Positions 1-9,863 of a DNA stretch of 64,000 nt are shown piece by piece. Under the pieces are notes generated by a model that searched no databases, was not told the origin of the DNA, and was given only the letters and a program-made list of their open reading frames with translations. Where the stretch lies: positions 992,001 to 1,056,000 of the forward strand of contig JAGPYM010000009.1 in the NCBI GenBank assembly GCA_020736575.1, read 5' to 3'. Every line of letters starts with the position of its first letter. The stretch's first letter is position 1. This stretch comes from Thelonectria olida. Taxonomy: Eukaryota > Ascomycota > Sordariomycetes > Hypocreales > Nectriaceae. A program made the position numbers and the translations under genes.

Positions 1-3000
1 GTATCGCCGAACCCGAGCTGGGTAGCCTTCACCATGCATTGCCTCGTGCGCAACGGCCTGCAAAAGGGTTTTCCCTGTTTTCCATCTTGCATCCTTTTCC
101 TGGGGCCAATGTCCGACCTACCACGCCAAAAGTCAAGCCCAGTTCGCTGGTACGTACGGGACTGTGCCGTGCAGCAGCGCCCACCGAGACAAGCACAAGG
201 CACAAGGCTTCACAAGCCTCGTCGATGCATTGCGATTCTTGTGTGTACCATTTAGGCATGGCGCGCCCGAAATCACCAACCTGCAGTGGTTGCATCGCGC
301 CAGGCCAGGCTGGCTGGGGGTGCCTCCAAGCGAAATCACCAATAATTCAAGCAGTTCATGCCGACTTGTGGCCCTGCTCTCCCTTATCACCAGCCTCATT
401 TGGCTCATCTGATGGGCAAGGAGGCCAGCTCCTTTCCGAGTGCGATGCCGTGCGATGCTCTCAATGGCAAACAATGCCGGTTGCCTCTTGTCCCTGATCG
501 ACATCCCACGCTCGGGGAGCGACACACAAAGGGGTCGAGGGGTTTGTCATCTTGAAACCGGAGGATCGGTTTGTCCTTACTGAAGAGCTTGGAACAAGAC
601 ACCTCACAGTGCAGCCGTGCCCCAAACAAGCTCACCCACGGTAATCAACGGTGCAACCAACAGCCAACGGCATCTACGAAAACCCATCGATGGAGCGATG
701 GACCTTACGTAGTATTCTCGCGTCCAGGTTGAGGATGCACCGGAAACAACCCTGGCCATGCCTGTATTTTGCAGCCCGCTCGGCCCAAGTACTAGAGCCT
801 CTGGCAAGGAGCAACAAGGAAGGCCCTGTATCCTGTGCCTCACCATTCCCGTCATTGGCGTAGTCGCCCTGATGGCCCCGAATTGGACCAATGAATCTGG
901 GCCATATCGATCCGTTTTCCTATGCACCCCTGACACCAAACTTGAGAAATCCACCTTTAGGAATTCCACAAACCCGCGCATCAAAGCAACGCGAAAAACC
1001 ACACATCCGCACCCGCCTCGACCCAACTCTCCGGCAGATGAGAGACACGGCCAGCGTTTGGGAACCAGCGCTACCACACTCTCGTCGATTTCTACGGACA
1101 CTGGTGCCGAAGGGAAGTTGGCCGCGGTTGCATGCCGTCGGTCGGCCTCTCTTGTCTGGATGGCACGCCACTGAGCCAAGCATAAACAAATGAGGATGAT
1201 GCAGAATTGAGCTCTTGGCCAAACAATGTACTTCATCCCTCGTACGGAGTACCAACAGCAAGAGGACAGACAGGACCAATTTCACAATCTGCTCACAGCC
1301 CAGCACTCATTCTGTGACGTGCAAATGGAAGGGACGCATCGTCTTCTGCAACACCCTAGCACGCTCAACCCCCTCACTCGCCCTGCACAGAGCCAACCTC
1401 CTTTTGACACTGGTCGCCTGCGCAATTTCCACGCCTTTGCAGAGACTGCAACCACCTGGTTAGCCCATCATCCACCACATCGCGTGTGTCTTTGTCCCTG
1501 ATGAATGCCTGGCCCAGGCTGGCTGCTGGTCATTCCGGCGTGCCTGAGCCCTGAATGTGTGCGAACAACGGGGAGCAAAGACAGATGTCTCCGCCGACAC
1601 AATGGCCGGGGGGTGGAGAAGGGGTCTTCGTCATCCCTGCGTCTCTCTCTCAGTCGACCCATCCGCACGTTTCCCTTGATAGCGCGGGACTTGAAGAGGC
1701 CACACCGAGTACACGTTGCATGGCGCTCGTTTGCACCCACAGGGCTCGTATCTGCTAGGCCGGCTTCGTGTACCTCGTCAAGTTGGGCGACGGTGGTGAG
1801 TCCCCCGTTCCCCGTTCAAAGCACCCACCAAAAGATGGGCCCAAGAGGGCGTGGTCAATTTCGTCCTCGTCGTCGCCTACAGCGTAGCTTCGTACAGGGT
1901 CTGCGCCTCTCTCCCTCGATTGAAGCCCATGGCCGCCTGTGCGAAATGGAGTACCACGGAGTCTGCTCACCCTCGCACATGGGCTCTCCCACACCCACAC
2001 CCAACACCCACACCCATGCTCACGACGCTGGACGCTGGGCACTTTTGGCCCTCCTCGCTCTTTTAACCCTTCTCTCGACCTCCCACCCTCCTCCCTGCGC
2101 TTGCCACCCCTTGTCCCTGTCGTGTTTCCATGCCTGCCATCTCCCCATTCGCCTTCATTCCTTCCTTTTTGGCGGAGCCCTGTCGCTGTCCCTTCTTTTC
2201 TCCAGCCCTTTCCCTTCCCTTCCTCTCGTTCACTCTCCACATCGACCTCACCTGCTTCGACAAGTTCCCAAGGCGTCGTCGTCCGTCCTTTTCGATTCTC
2301 GACAGCGCCCCCGTGCGTCCAAGCCGATCCTCGCGAACCGCTCCTGTCTTCGCCTTCTTCTGTTGATGTCGAGCCGACTGTAGGACCTCTGGAGGTCTCG
2401 CGGATAGCAAATGCTGGCATACGATTAATTTCGACCGCCCCCTTTCTGCGAATTCGATCCCACAAGCTTACGACCGACAAAGGAGCCGTTAATTACGGGC
2501 AGTTCTGAATTCTGACGACCTGCGCCTGTCTTGGATCCAATTTTGACGATTTTTCGTCAAGTCACTCCTTTATCGTGTTTTAAAACCCGCACATACACTG
2601 CTCTACGCAAGCTATATGTGAGTCTTGGACCGGTTCATCTCTATACAGTTTGGGTTGGAATTGTTGGAGGCGGTGTTGACAACGGCTGGTCTTTGTTCTG
2701 GAGGCTCCTTGGCGGGCTGGCATTTAAGGCTTTACCTCCGCAAGAGGTGCCGATTGAATTGGAATCGAGAGGGTGAAGCATGAGTGCGATGTATTGTTGA
2801 CTGACTGAGCGCTCGCAGATTACACTCGTTGACATTTAATGTCAAGTACATTCGCTGCATCTGGCCCTGACAGTGAGTTAAGGTGACTGTTCTCAATCTT
2901 GTCACCCGCTAATCACCATGTCAGCATACTATACGTCCACTGACGGCTATCGTTATATCATTATCACATCGTACATAAACCCAATTTAGAAAACAACACT

Positions 3001-3004
3001 GAAA
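1..3004. other. Gene-free upstream region of the signalling mucin gene
   Basis: No open frame here has an ATG start together with protein-like composition. The stretch around 2040-2400 is strongly pyrimidine-rich on the plus strand, which is common near fungal transcription starts, and a CACCCA-like run lies near 1990-2015. A TACGGAGTAC motif sits at 1243-1252. The interval probably holds the promoter and a long leader of the mucin gene. The longest open frame (1505-2383) is low-complexity Ser/Pro/Leu from the CT-rich tract and does not look coding. Confidence 0.5.
2618..2818 (+). other. Candidate 5'-UTR intron of the msb2-like gene
   Basis: A consensus donor GTGAGT begins at 2618. A GACTGACTGAG stretch, which fits a fungal branch site, lies just before the acceptor GCTCGCAG that ends at 2818. 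Removing this 201-bp segment would join leader sequence about 190 bp upstream of the start codon at 3005. Only the splice signals support this; transcript data would decide it. Confidence 0.35.
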
Positions 3005-6000
3005 ATGCAAGTCAAGTCATGGGCTTTGGCCGCCGCCTTGGCCTTTTTTGCGGCAAACGGAGCTGCGGAGGACAACCGGCCACGCATCTACTTCCCCCGA
3101 CTGATCAAGCGAGAGATCACCCACGGTAACAGCACCATCACTTCGGCCGAGAGCTTGCCAGCCGCCGAATCATCAACATCGACAACCGATGATGAATCGA
3201 CCAAGCGAGAGAGCATCAGCGAATTCATCTCCGATGCCCTGAGCAAGAACACCGAGCTCAAGTCGGATACTACTGATACCACTGGTGCCACCGGAAGTGT
3301 CCCTGCCATCATTCTGCAACCGACTTCAACCACGGCTGAGGCCGATGTCACGACAACAGCCCACCGATCTTCCGGTTCCTCGAGCAGCGACACTGCCATT
3401 CTCGTCGGCCCTGGAGGTATCATCACGGTTAGCACCACCACGAGCATTGAGTCCTCGACGGAGGCGGCGACAGTAGACTCTTCTGCCGCCGCAACTGATG
3501 CTACTACTACCGACGTTGCCAAAACCACGACTGCTGCCGACAAGGTCATTTCTACAACTGCAGACAGCACTGATGCCCAGACAACGGAGGACACGACCAC
3601 GCAGGCTCAGACAAGCGCCGAGCAGGAGACAATTGAGACCAGCGCTGCGGACCAGACCTCACAAACAAGCGCTGCCGAAGTATCTTCCCAGACTACCGCT
3701 GCGGACGAGACCTCTGCTGCCGAAGTGACATCCCAGACGAGCATTGCGGACCAAACTTCTGCCGTTGCAGTGACTTCCCAGACTTCTGTTGTGGACCAGA
3801 CGACCGTTGCGGACCAAACTTCTGCTGCCGAAGCGACTTCCGAGACTTCTGCCGTGGACCAGACCACTGTCGCTGACCAAACTACCGTTGCGGACCAAAC
3901 TTCCGCTGTCGAAGCGACTTCCCAGACTTCTGTTGCGGACCAGACAACGGTGGCGGATCAGACTTCTGTTGCTGAAGTGACTTCCCAAACTTCGGTTGCT
4001 GACCAAACCACCGTTGCGGATGTGACATCGGCAACCTCTCTCGTCGACCAGACCACCGTCGCAGACCAGACTTCTGCTGCTGAGCAGACCTCTGTGGCGG
4101 ACCAGACTTCCGCTGCCCAGGACACAGCCACTTCCGCTGCTGCCACCTCTACTGGAATTCTGGACCCCGTTGAAAGCCTTGTTAGCTCCGTTGTGGATAG
4201 TGCTCTTCCCGACGCCACAACGACCAGCGACTCTCAGGAGACTGATGTCCAGAGCAGCAGCTCTCCCGATCAGACTCAGACTGACGCCGAGACCAGCTCA
4301 CCGGCAGACACTCAGATTCAGAGCGAGACTAGCTCTCCCGACCAGACTACCCAGACCAATCTGCCCATTGAGACGCAAACTGAGAACAGCGCCACTACTG
4401 CTGAGCCCGCTGCCACGACCACGAACAGTCTGGATCCAGTTGAGAGTGTTGTCAGCTCTGTCGTTGACTCCGTTCTGCCTGACACAACCGATGCTCAGAC
4501 TAGCGATTCCCAGGCCACTGAGACTAGCTCCCCTGAAACCGACACCACAGCAGCGATCCCCTCAGAGACCGTCTCGCTCCCTGTCGACCTGACCACGTCT
4601 GATCTTGTACCCACTGTCACTGCCACCGACTCAGGTGTTGTCTCGCTTTCAACTGACCTGCCCATCGACACCGATACCGCCATCCCAACAGATACTTCGA
4701 TCCCAACGGACACCTTAATTCCCACGGATACTTCCATCCCTACGGATACTTCTATCCCCACGGATACTTCTATCCCCACGGATACTGCTATCCCCACGGA
4801 TACTTCTATCCCCACGGATACTGCTATCCCCACGGATACTTCTATCCCCACGGATACCTCTATCCCCACGGATACTGCTATCCCCACGGATACCTCTATC
4901 CCCACGGATACTGCTATCCCCACGGATACCTCTATCCCCACGGATACTGCTATCCCCACGGATACTTCCATCCCCACGGATACTGCCATCCCTACGGATA
5001 CGGCCATTCCTACGGATACTTCTATCCCCACGGATACTTCTATCCCCACAGATACTTCTATCCCCACGGATACTTCTATCCCAACTGACACCGTCATTCC
5101 AACGGCCACCGGCACTGATCAGACCAGCGTCCCCACTGGCACTGACCAGACCAGCATTCCCACCGGAACCGCTGGTACTGAGACTGCTAACCCCACTGCC
5201 ACGGGTACTTCCGACGTCACTGGCACTAGCAACCCAACCGCCACCGGCACAGATGTCACTCAAACCCAGGCAACTGGTACCGAAGCCACGGGCACTCAAG
5301 CCACCGCGACCGAGGCTACTGGTACAGATGCCACAGGAACCCAAGCTACCGGCACTGAAGCTACTGGTACCCAAGCCACCGCTACTGAGGCTACTGGTAC
5401 CGAAGCTACCGGCACTGACGCCACCAGTGAGCCTACCGGCACTCGCGAGACTGGCGCGAATACCACCGACTCTGAGGCTACTGGCACTGCGACTGACGAA
5501 CCTGTCACTGCTACCACCGATGACTCCTCAAAGGCTACCGAGACCGCTCCTTCGACTGATAAGGAGACGTCTGCTATTGAGCACGAAACTGCCACCTCTG
5601 AACCTGTCGAAACCCAAACTGTTCCTCCCCAGACTACTCTCGTTCCCACAGTCGCCGATCCCATCACCAGCATTCAAGCTACCGCTACTCTGAGCAACAC
5701 GGAGGGCTGGCTCCCCAGCACGATCGTTTTTGAGCCCACCAATACTAACACGGTGCCTACTTCCACTGCCACCAGCACTGGTCTGCCCGAGAACATCCCT
5801 AAGGTCATTCTTCCCGATGACCCTAACCAGCCAATTCCCGAGGGCACCACTCTCATTCAGCTTGGTTTCCTGTACCCTCTCAACTATCAATTCGTGGCCA
5901 AGAACACGGTTGCTGCTGCCCAGATCTTCAAGTATCTGCCTTCTGCGCTTGCCGACGACGGTGGCTTCTCCACTGATCGTCTTCTGGTGAGCAAGATTGT

Positions 6001-6670
6001 GCCTTACGATACGCGAACCAAGTGGGGATACATCACTGCTATTGCCCAAGTGTACTACCCCTCGAACATGGTTGACAATCTCCAAATCGATCTGACCACG
6101 CCTAACTCTGCACTCTACAACAACGACCAGGAGATTGTGCGCAACCTTACCTCCGTCATCAACACCAAGATCGATCTCTTCGGCAACATTGGTGGCGACT
6201 CTACTGGAAGCGGTAGCGGCTCAGGTGACAGCGACAGCAACAGCAACGATGGATTCAGCAACGACGGCACGGATAACCAATCATCCAAAAGCAAGGCTAC
6301 CACCGCTGGCATTGCCGTGGGCGCATTCGGTCTCAGTGTCATGTACGGTGCTGCCATGTTCCTTGTTGCCCGTCGTTACAAGCGCAAGAAGCAGCTCGGT
6401 CACCGACGCGCCAGCTCCATTGGCAGCAGCCAGCGCTCTTCTGAGATGCGGTATGCCGGCAACGGTAGCCCTGCGCTAATGGGAGGTGCTCTGATGAGCC
6501 AGGACTTCTCAGCATATGGAGCTGTTCAACCTGCTCATTTCAGTGCCGCCGACAACGGTCGATTCGGTCGTGACAGCCATGGTAGTGGCCGAAGCGGCAT
6601 GGGCAACTCTGCCAGGACACAATACATTTCTCCGCCTGTTGCGGCCGAGAACTCTCTGGGTTGGAACTGA
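3005..6670 (+). CDS. msb2: Msb2-like signalling mucin (single-pass cell-surface sensor)
   Basis: Intronless gene for 1221 residues. A signal peptide covers about residues 1-21 (K then a hydrophobic Ala/Leu/Phe core). Residues 30-900 are a Ser/Thr-dominated mucin region with three repeat blocks: VADQTS-type units, 23 IPTDT hexads, and TGTEAT-type units. A folded extracellular domain follows at about 900-1065, containing IPKVILPDDPNQPIPEGTT, QIFKYLP and VYYPSNMVD. One membrane segment lies at about 1099-1122, then a 99-residue cytoplasmic tail starting RRYKRKKQ. This order matches fungal Msb2 mucins, which feed surface and osmotic cues to the Cdc42/Ste11 MAP kinase cascades that control filamentation or appressorium formation. 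I base the name on the architecture and the conserved membrane-proximal domain. The upstream region is unusually long. Hkr1-like mucins are an alternative, less likely given that domain. Confidence 0.85.
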   Translation: MQVKSWALAAALAFFAANGAAEDNRPRIYFPRLIKREITHGNSTITSAESLPAAESSTSTTDDESTKRESISEFISDALSKNTELKSDTTDTTGATGSVPAIILQPTSTTAEADVTTTAHRSSGSSSSDTAILVGPGGIITVSTTTSIESSTEAATVDSSAAATDATTTDVAKTTTAADKVISTTADSTDAQTTEDTTTQAQTSAEQETIETSAADQTSQTSAAEVSSQTTAADETSAAEVTSQTSIADQTSAVAVTSQTSVVDQTTVADQTSAAEATSETSAVDQTTVADQTTVADQTSAVEATSQTSVADQTTVADQTSVAEVTSQTSVADQTTVADVTSATSLVDQTTVADQTSAAEQTSVADQTSAAQDTATSAAATSTGILDPVESLVSSVVDSALPDATTTSDSQETDVQSSSSPDQTQTDAETSSPADTQIQSETSSPDQTTQTNLPIETQTENSATTAEPAATTTNSLDPVESVVSSVVDSVLPDTTDAQTSDSQATETSSPETDTTAAIPSETVSLPVDLTTSDLVPTVTATDSGVVSLSTDLPIDTDTAIPTDTSIPTDTLIPTDTSIPTDTSIPTDTSIPTDTAIPTDTSIPTDTAIPTDTSIPTDTSIPTDTAIPTDTSIPTDTAIPTDTSIPTDTAIPTDTSIPTDTAIPTDTAIPTDTSIPTDTSIPTDTSIPTDTSIPTDTVIPTATGTDQTSVPTGTDQTSIPTGTAGTETANPTATGTSDVTGTSNPTATGTDVTQTQATGTEATGTQATATEATGTDATGTQATGTEATGTQATATEATGTEATGTDATSEPTGTRETGANTTDSEATGTATDEPVTATTDDSSKATETAPSTDKETSAIEHETATSEPVETQTVPPQTTLVPTVADPITSIQATATLSNTEGWLPSTIVFEPTNTNTVPTSTATSTGLPENIPKVILPDDPNQPIPEGTTLIQLGFLYPLNYQFVAKNTVAAAQIFKYLPSALADDGGFSTDRLLVSKIVPYDTRTKWGYITAIAQVYYPSNMVDNLQIDLTTPNSALYNNDQEIVRNLTSVINTKIDLFGNIGGDSTGSGSGSGDSDSNSNDGFSNDGTDNQSSKSKATTAGIAVGAFGLSVMYGAAMFLVARRYKRKKQLGHRRASSIGSSQRSSEMRYAGNGSPALMGGALMSQDFSAYGAVQPAHFSAADNGRFGRDSHGSGRSGMGNSARTQYISPPVAAENSLGWN
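3640..4125 (+). repeat. Degenerate VADQTS/EVTSQTS-type coding repeats in the mucin
   Basis: Imperfect units of about 6-15 residues (VADQTS, AAEVTSQTS and VDQTTVADQT variants) recur through this stretch. They are Ser/Thr-rich and should be heavily O-mannosylated. The units diverge more than the downstream IPTDT block, which suggests an older expansion. Confidence 0.8.
4679..5092 (+). repeat. 18-bp minisatellite: 23 tandem [A/S/L]IPTDT units
   Basis: Twenty-three consecutive hexapeptide units of 18 bp each, mostly ATCCCCACGGATAC followed by TTCT or TGCT, with an Ala or Ser choice at the first residue. A degenerate VIPTAT unit follows at 5093-5110. Near-identity of the central units at the DNA level points to recent slippage or recombination, so copy number probably differs between strains. 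The block stays in frame, and the reverse strand also lacks stops, as expected from the repeat. Confidence 0.93.
5265..5440 (+). repeat. TGTEAT/TGTQAT coding repeats in the mucin
   Basis: Tandem Thr/Gly/Ala units (ATGTEATGTQATATEATGTD type) encoded by imperfect 12-15-bp repeats. It is the third repeat class of the same Thr-rich ectodomain, located just before the non-repetitive membrane-proximal region. Confidence 0.8.
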
Positions 6671-7409
6671 TGAGATGAAGTTGCCCATTTCCCTCGTCAT
6701 TTGACATCACATCTCTACTACTGACAGCGCCATTTCCCTTTTTATTTGCGACATTTCGATACCCTTCTTCGGTGGACGGTTACGACTACTCGGGATCGGT
6801 GCTTGCTCTCAGAGGGAGCATCGACTCGTCAATCACAACTGGGCTCCGCCACCAAACCGCGATCATGAGCCCTCGACGCGACACGTATTTTGTTTTCCTT
6901 TCGCTATTTCTCTGCCTTGTGTCAAAAAAAGTGCGAGAAACGCAAACCCGGTATAGACTTGCAGGTCGAACAGACCATATCTCATTACCTCTTATGCCTG
7001 ACGCCACCCAAAGGGGTAGAGCCCCCCAATCCTTTCTTCTTTATTCTATGGCTCCATCCTGGCGACTCGGACATGCTTTTTTAATACTTCTTTGTTCCCT
7101 TATTCTTATTTTCTTGTTCTCGGTCGAGAACGGTGGTGGATCTGGAAAGAGGTGGGATGATCTGATGGCAAGGCGTAAGGAGAGCGTTCTTGGGTCACTG
7201 AGAGGCAGCGATCAATGCCTTTGGCTTGAAGACTGGACTGATGCGATGGGGAAGAGAAGGAAAACAGGCCGCGGACGAGCAGCTGTCAACAGACATGTCG
7301 AATTGTATATTATAGAGGACGATTTGTATGGTGTCCTTGGTTGACATGTGTGGACTGTTGGATGCATGTTTGCACGTGTATAAGTAGGTGGTGAATGGTC
7401 TCGCGTGGG

Positions 7410-7434
7410 GATGAGATGAGATGAGATGAGATGG
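7410..7434. repeat. GATGA pentanucleotide microsatellite
   Basis: Four to five tandem ATGAG/GATGA units directly visible downstream of the mucin gene. Confidence 0.85.
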
Positions 7435-7590
7435 AGGTTGTGATTGTGGAAGTGTATGTCCAGCCCAGTATACAAGACGTTAAAACACATTAAAAAAATC
7501 ATACAATGGACTGATGAGACTTGTAGACTCTTGTGGTAATGAAAGTGTGTGTGTGAACCATGAGATGGCTGTGAGTGAGTGAAGGGCCTA

Positions 7591-7615
7591 TGTGTGTGTG
7601 TGTGTGTGTGTGTGT
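7591..7615. repeat. TG dinucleotide microsatellite
   Basis: An uninterrupted TG run of about 12 units. Potentially length-polymorphic and capable of Z-DNA formation. Confidence 0.9.
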
Positions 7616-8235
7616 CTGGTGCGAGGGTGTCTAGCAAAGGGTGGATAGTGGCGTCCAGGTTCAACTTCGACCATGGCCCATGCTATCAAGGTGGCATGCC
7701 CATCTGCGAAGACAGGCTCAAGTTGGAGTTGGGGGAGGGTGTCAAATGGTTGAGCACGTGGTCAAAGTGGATAAGCGATCTTGTGCGTGCTTGAGGACTC
7801 AGGAGAGAGGCACGCATGGGGAAGCCGAGGGATGGCACGCCACCACATCCATTGGTTGGTGGTAGGTAGAATGGATAATGGACATGGACGTTCATGGATT
7901 CGCCCCCTTTTTGGAGCTTGCGCCGTAGACGCTTCTCGATTTGCACATGTTGACGGAATATGGATAGGGCTGAGACCATGTACGAATCTATTTACAGCCA
8001 TTTGGGACGGATCTACGAACTATCAAGCCCCCGTTCTCTTGGGGTTCTTTTTCGTCCTGTTTTCTGCTGTTCCTTTCCTTCCTGGGAGGAGAGAGAGGAG
8101 GGGAGGTGGGGTGTGGGATAGGTAGGTAGGTAGGCCCTGAGGAGAAAGAAGCTAGGGAAATAAAGATTGAGGATCCTTCGCACAGCGGAGTAATAAGGGG
8201 CTCGGGCGGGAAGAAGAAGAAAAAGAAGGAGAAGG

Positions 8236-8251
8236 AAAAAAAAAAAAAAAA
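8236..8251. repeat. A16 homopolymer
   Basis: Sixteen consecutive A following a GA-rich purine tract in the intergenic spacer. Confidence 0.9.
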
Positions 8252-9863
8252 CGAGATCAATCAAAATGAGAGGAAAAACAGGGTGGTAATTTCCCCTTGC
8301 AGGAAACCTTGACGGTCGACCGCAGGCCACGAACGAATATGGCGGCGGCGGCAACGGTGCGGCGTAGCATCGATCTTTTTCTGTCCACAGGAGGGAGGGG
8401 GGTGTGGTCTGGGCTGGGCGGTTTGGTTCCTGGCTAGGACTTGAGCAGTTAGGAGGCTTTTTTTCTCTTCCTTTTTTAAAATAATGTAGCAGCGCATGAA
8501 TACTTAACGCATGGAGGATCGGGACCCAAGATGGGGGATCTAGAATTTGAGGATCGAGGATGGACTCGTGACTTGACTCACAGTGGATGTCCTTTTGTCC
8601 CTGTGCTCCGATGCTAACTGAGGGGAGAGGCCTACGTATGTTGCTACGGACCGCGGATTCAGAAGGAGATTTGATGGTGGATCGCGGGCGAGGCGAGGCT
8701 TACGTCGACGGGTTCAGGTGACATGGTGACGACGCACTGCTGTGGGCTACGAAGGAGAGAGGCGGCATTGTTCATCATAAGCGCCCGAGATTGGTGATGT
8801 GCTCACGTTGTTTGATGCGGGCGGCGGTTAGGACGGCCGGGGGAACATGGGACGAAGGTTGTTAGCTGAGTTGATTGGAGAATTGGGGGTCATGCAATGC
8901 ACATGTGCGGTAGGTGTGCGCTGCATCAGCTTGGGCTGCAGCTGGCGAGAGTGATTGATGAGTTGTCTGTGGTTCAGCTGATGGAAGTGGGTGTAGGGGT
9001 TTGGTGAACGAACGGTACGTCGTATGAAGAGAAAACGGTGAAAGTGGTGGGAGAGTGGCCGCAACTAGGACTTGGGCAACCAGCACACGTTTGACCTTCT
9101 CTTCGTTGGATGAGGCACGGCACCTCACGTCGATAACCAGAATGGCCAGTTTCTTATTATTTCATTCCTGGAGCTGAGCGCCATTAAGACAGCCATGCCA
9201 ATAATAACTGGCTAGCTGGTGGAGTTGACACCACCAGATTCGAGCGAGGTTCCCAGGAGCAAGGTGCATCGAGGTGCCGCCACGGATGGCCATGGGTCTT
9301 CCTACGTCGTACTACGTAGTACAGTGGTTAGTCCCAAGCCATTTTGACTTACATGGTGGCATGCGCATGGGGCGAGCCATGGATATGGAGCTCGATGGAC
9401 GGGTAGGTGGCTTACCGGACGGAGGATCGAGGTCGAGAAGCCTCCATCCATGGATCTCTAGACTCTTTTCACTTGTGTGCGTGGCGTCGGTCCCCTTCAT
9501 CCCCCGCGCCAAACACCTGACCGACTCCCTACCGACCAACCAGTCTGCGCGCTCTCTTCACCATTCATGCTTTCCATCTTGTTTCCTTTGTTCGTTTCGT
9601 CTTGAATCATCATGGCGTGAGAGCTTTCCTCTTTGGAAAGCCGCACAATCGTCCACTTCAACGTCAACCAACCGCCAAGCAGCAAACGGCCGGCCGTGTA
9701 AGCCACCCGGAATCACATCAATCTCGCGACAAACGAGCGACTTCCCCTCCAAGGATCGACCGATCGACATTACCTAAACCGACCATCGATAGCCATAAAA
9801 ACAAATACAGAACCCAATTAATATAGTAATAATAATACGAATACAGTGAAAAAGGGAAGAATA

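Larger units (their letters stand above)
6671..9863. other. Gene-free spacer with microsatellites
   Basis: This holds the 3' end of the mucin gene and the promoter side of the DUF3433-like gene. It contains a GATGA pentamer run (7410-7434), a TG dinucleotide tract (7591-7615), TAGG repeats (about 8119-8134) and A16 (8236-8251). The short open frames on both strands are low complexity or start at non-ATG codons, and I see no gene. Confidence 0.5.

Noticed and set aside
1990..2020. CACCCA-like run considered as a telomere-type repeat
   Set aside because: It is not TTAGGG-type, is imperfect and short, and is in an ordinary promoter region.
1505..2383. 292-codon plus-strand frame upstream of the mucin gene
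   Set aside because: Its sequence is low-complexity Ser/Pro/Leu translated from a CT-rich tract; it looks like promoter and leader DNA.
3088..3600. 170-codon minus-strand frame in the mucin gene
   Set aside because: Shadow of the Thr/Ser-rich sense codons; composition is Val/Ser/Ala only and there is no independent evidence.
4495..5115. 206-codon minus-strand open frame antisense to the mucin repeats
   Set aside because: It is a by-product of the 18-bp repeat, which has no stop codons in this reverse frame; the product is a monotonous VSVGIE repeat.
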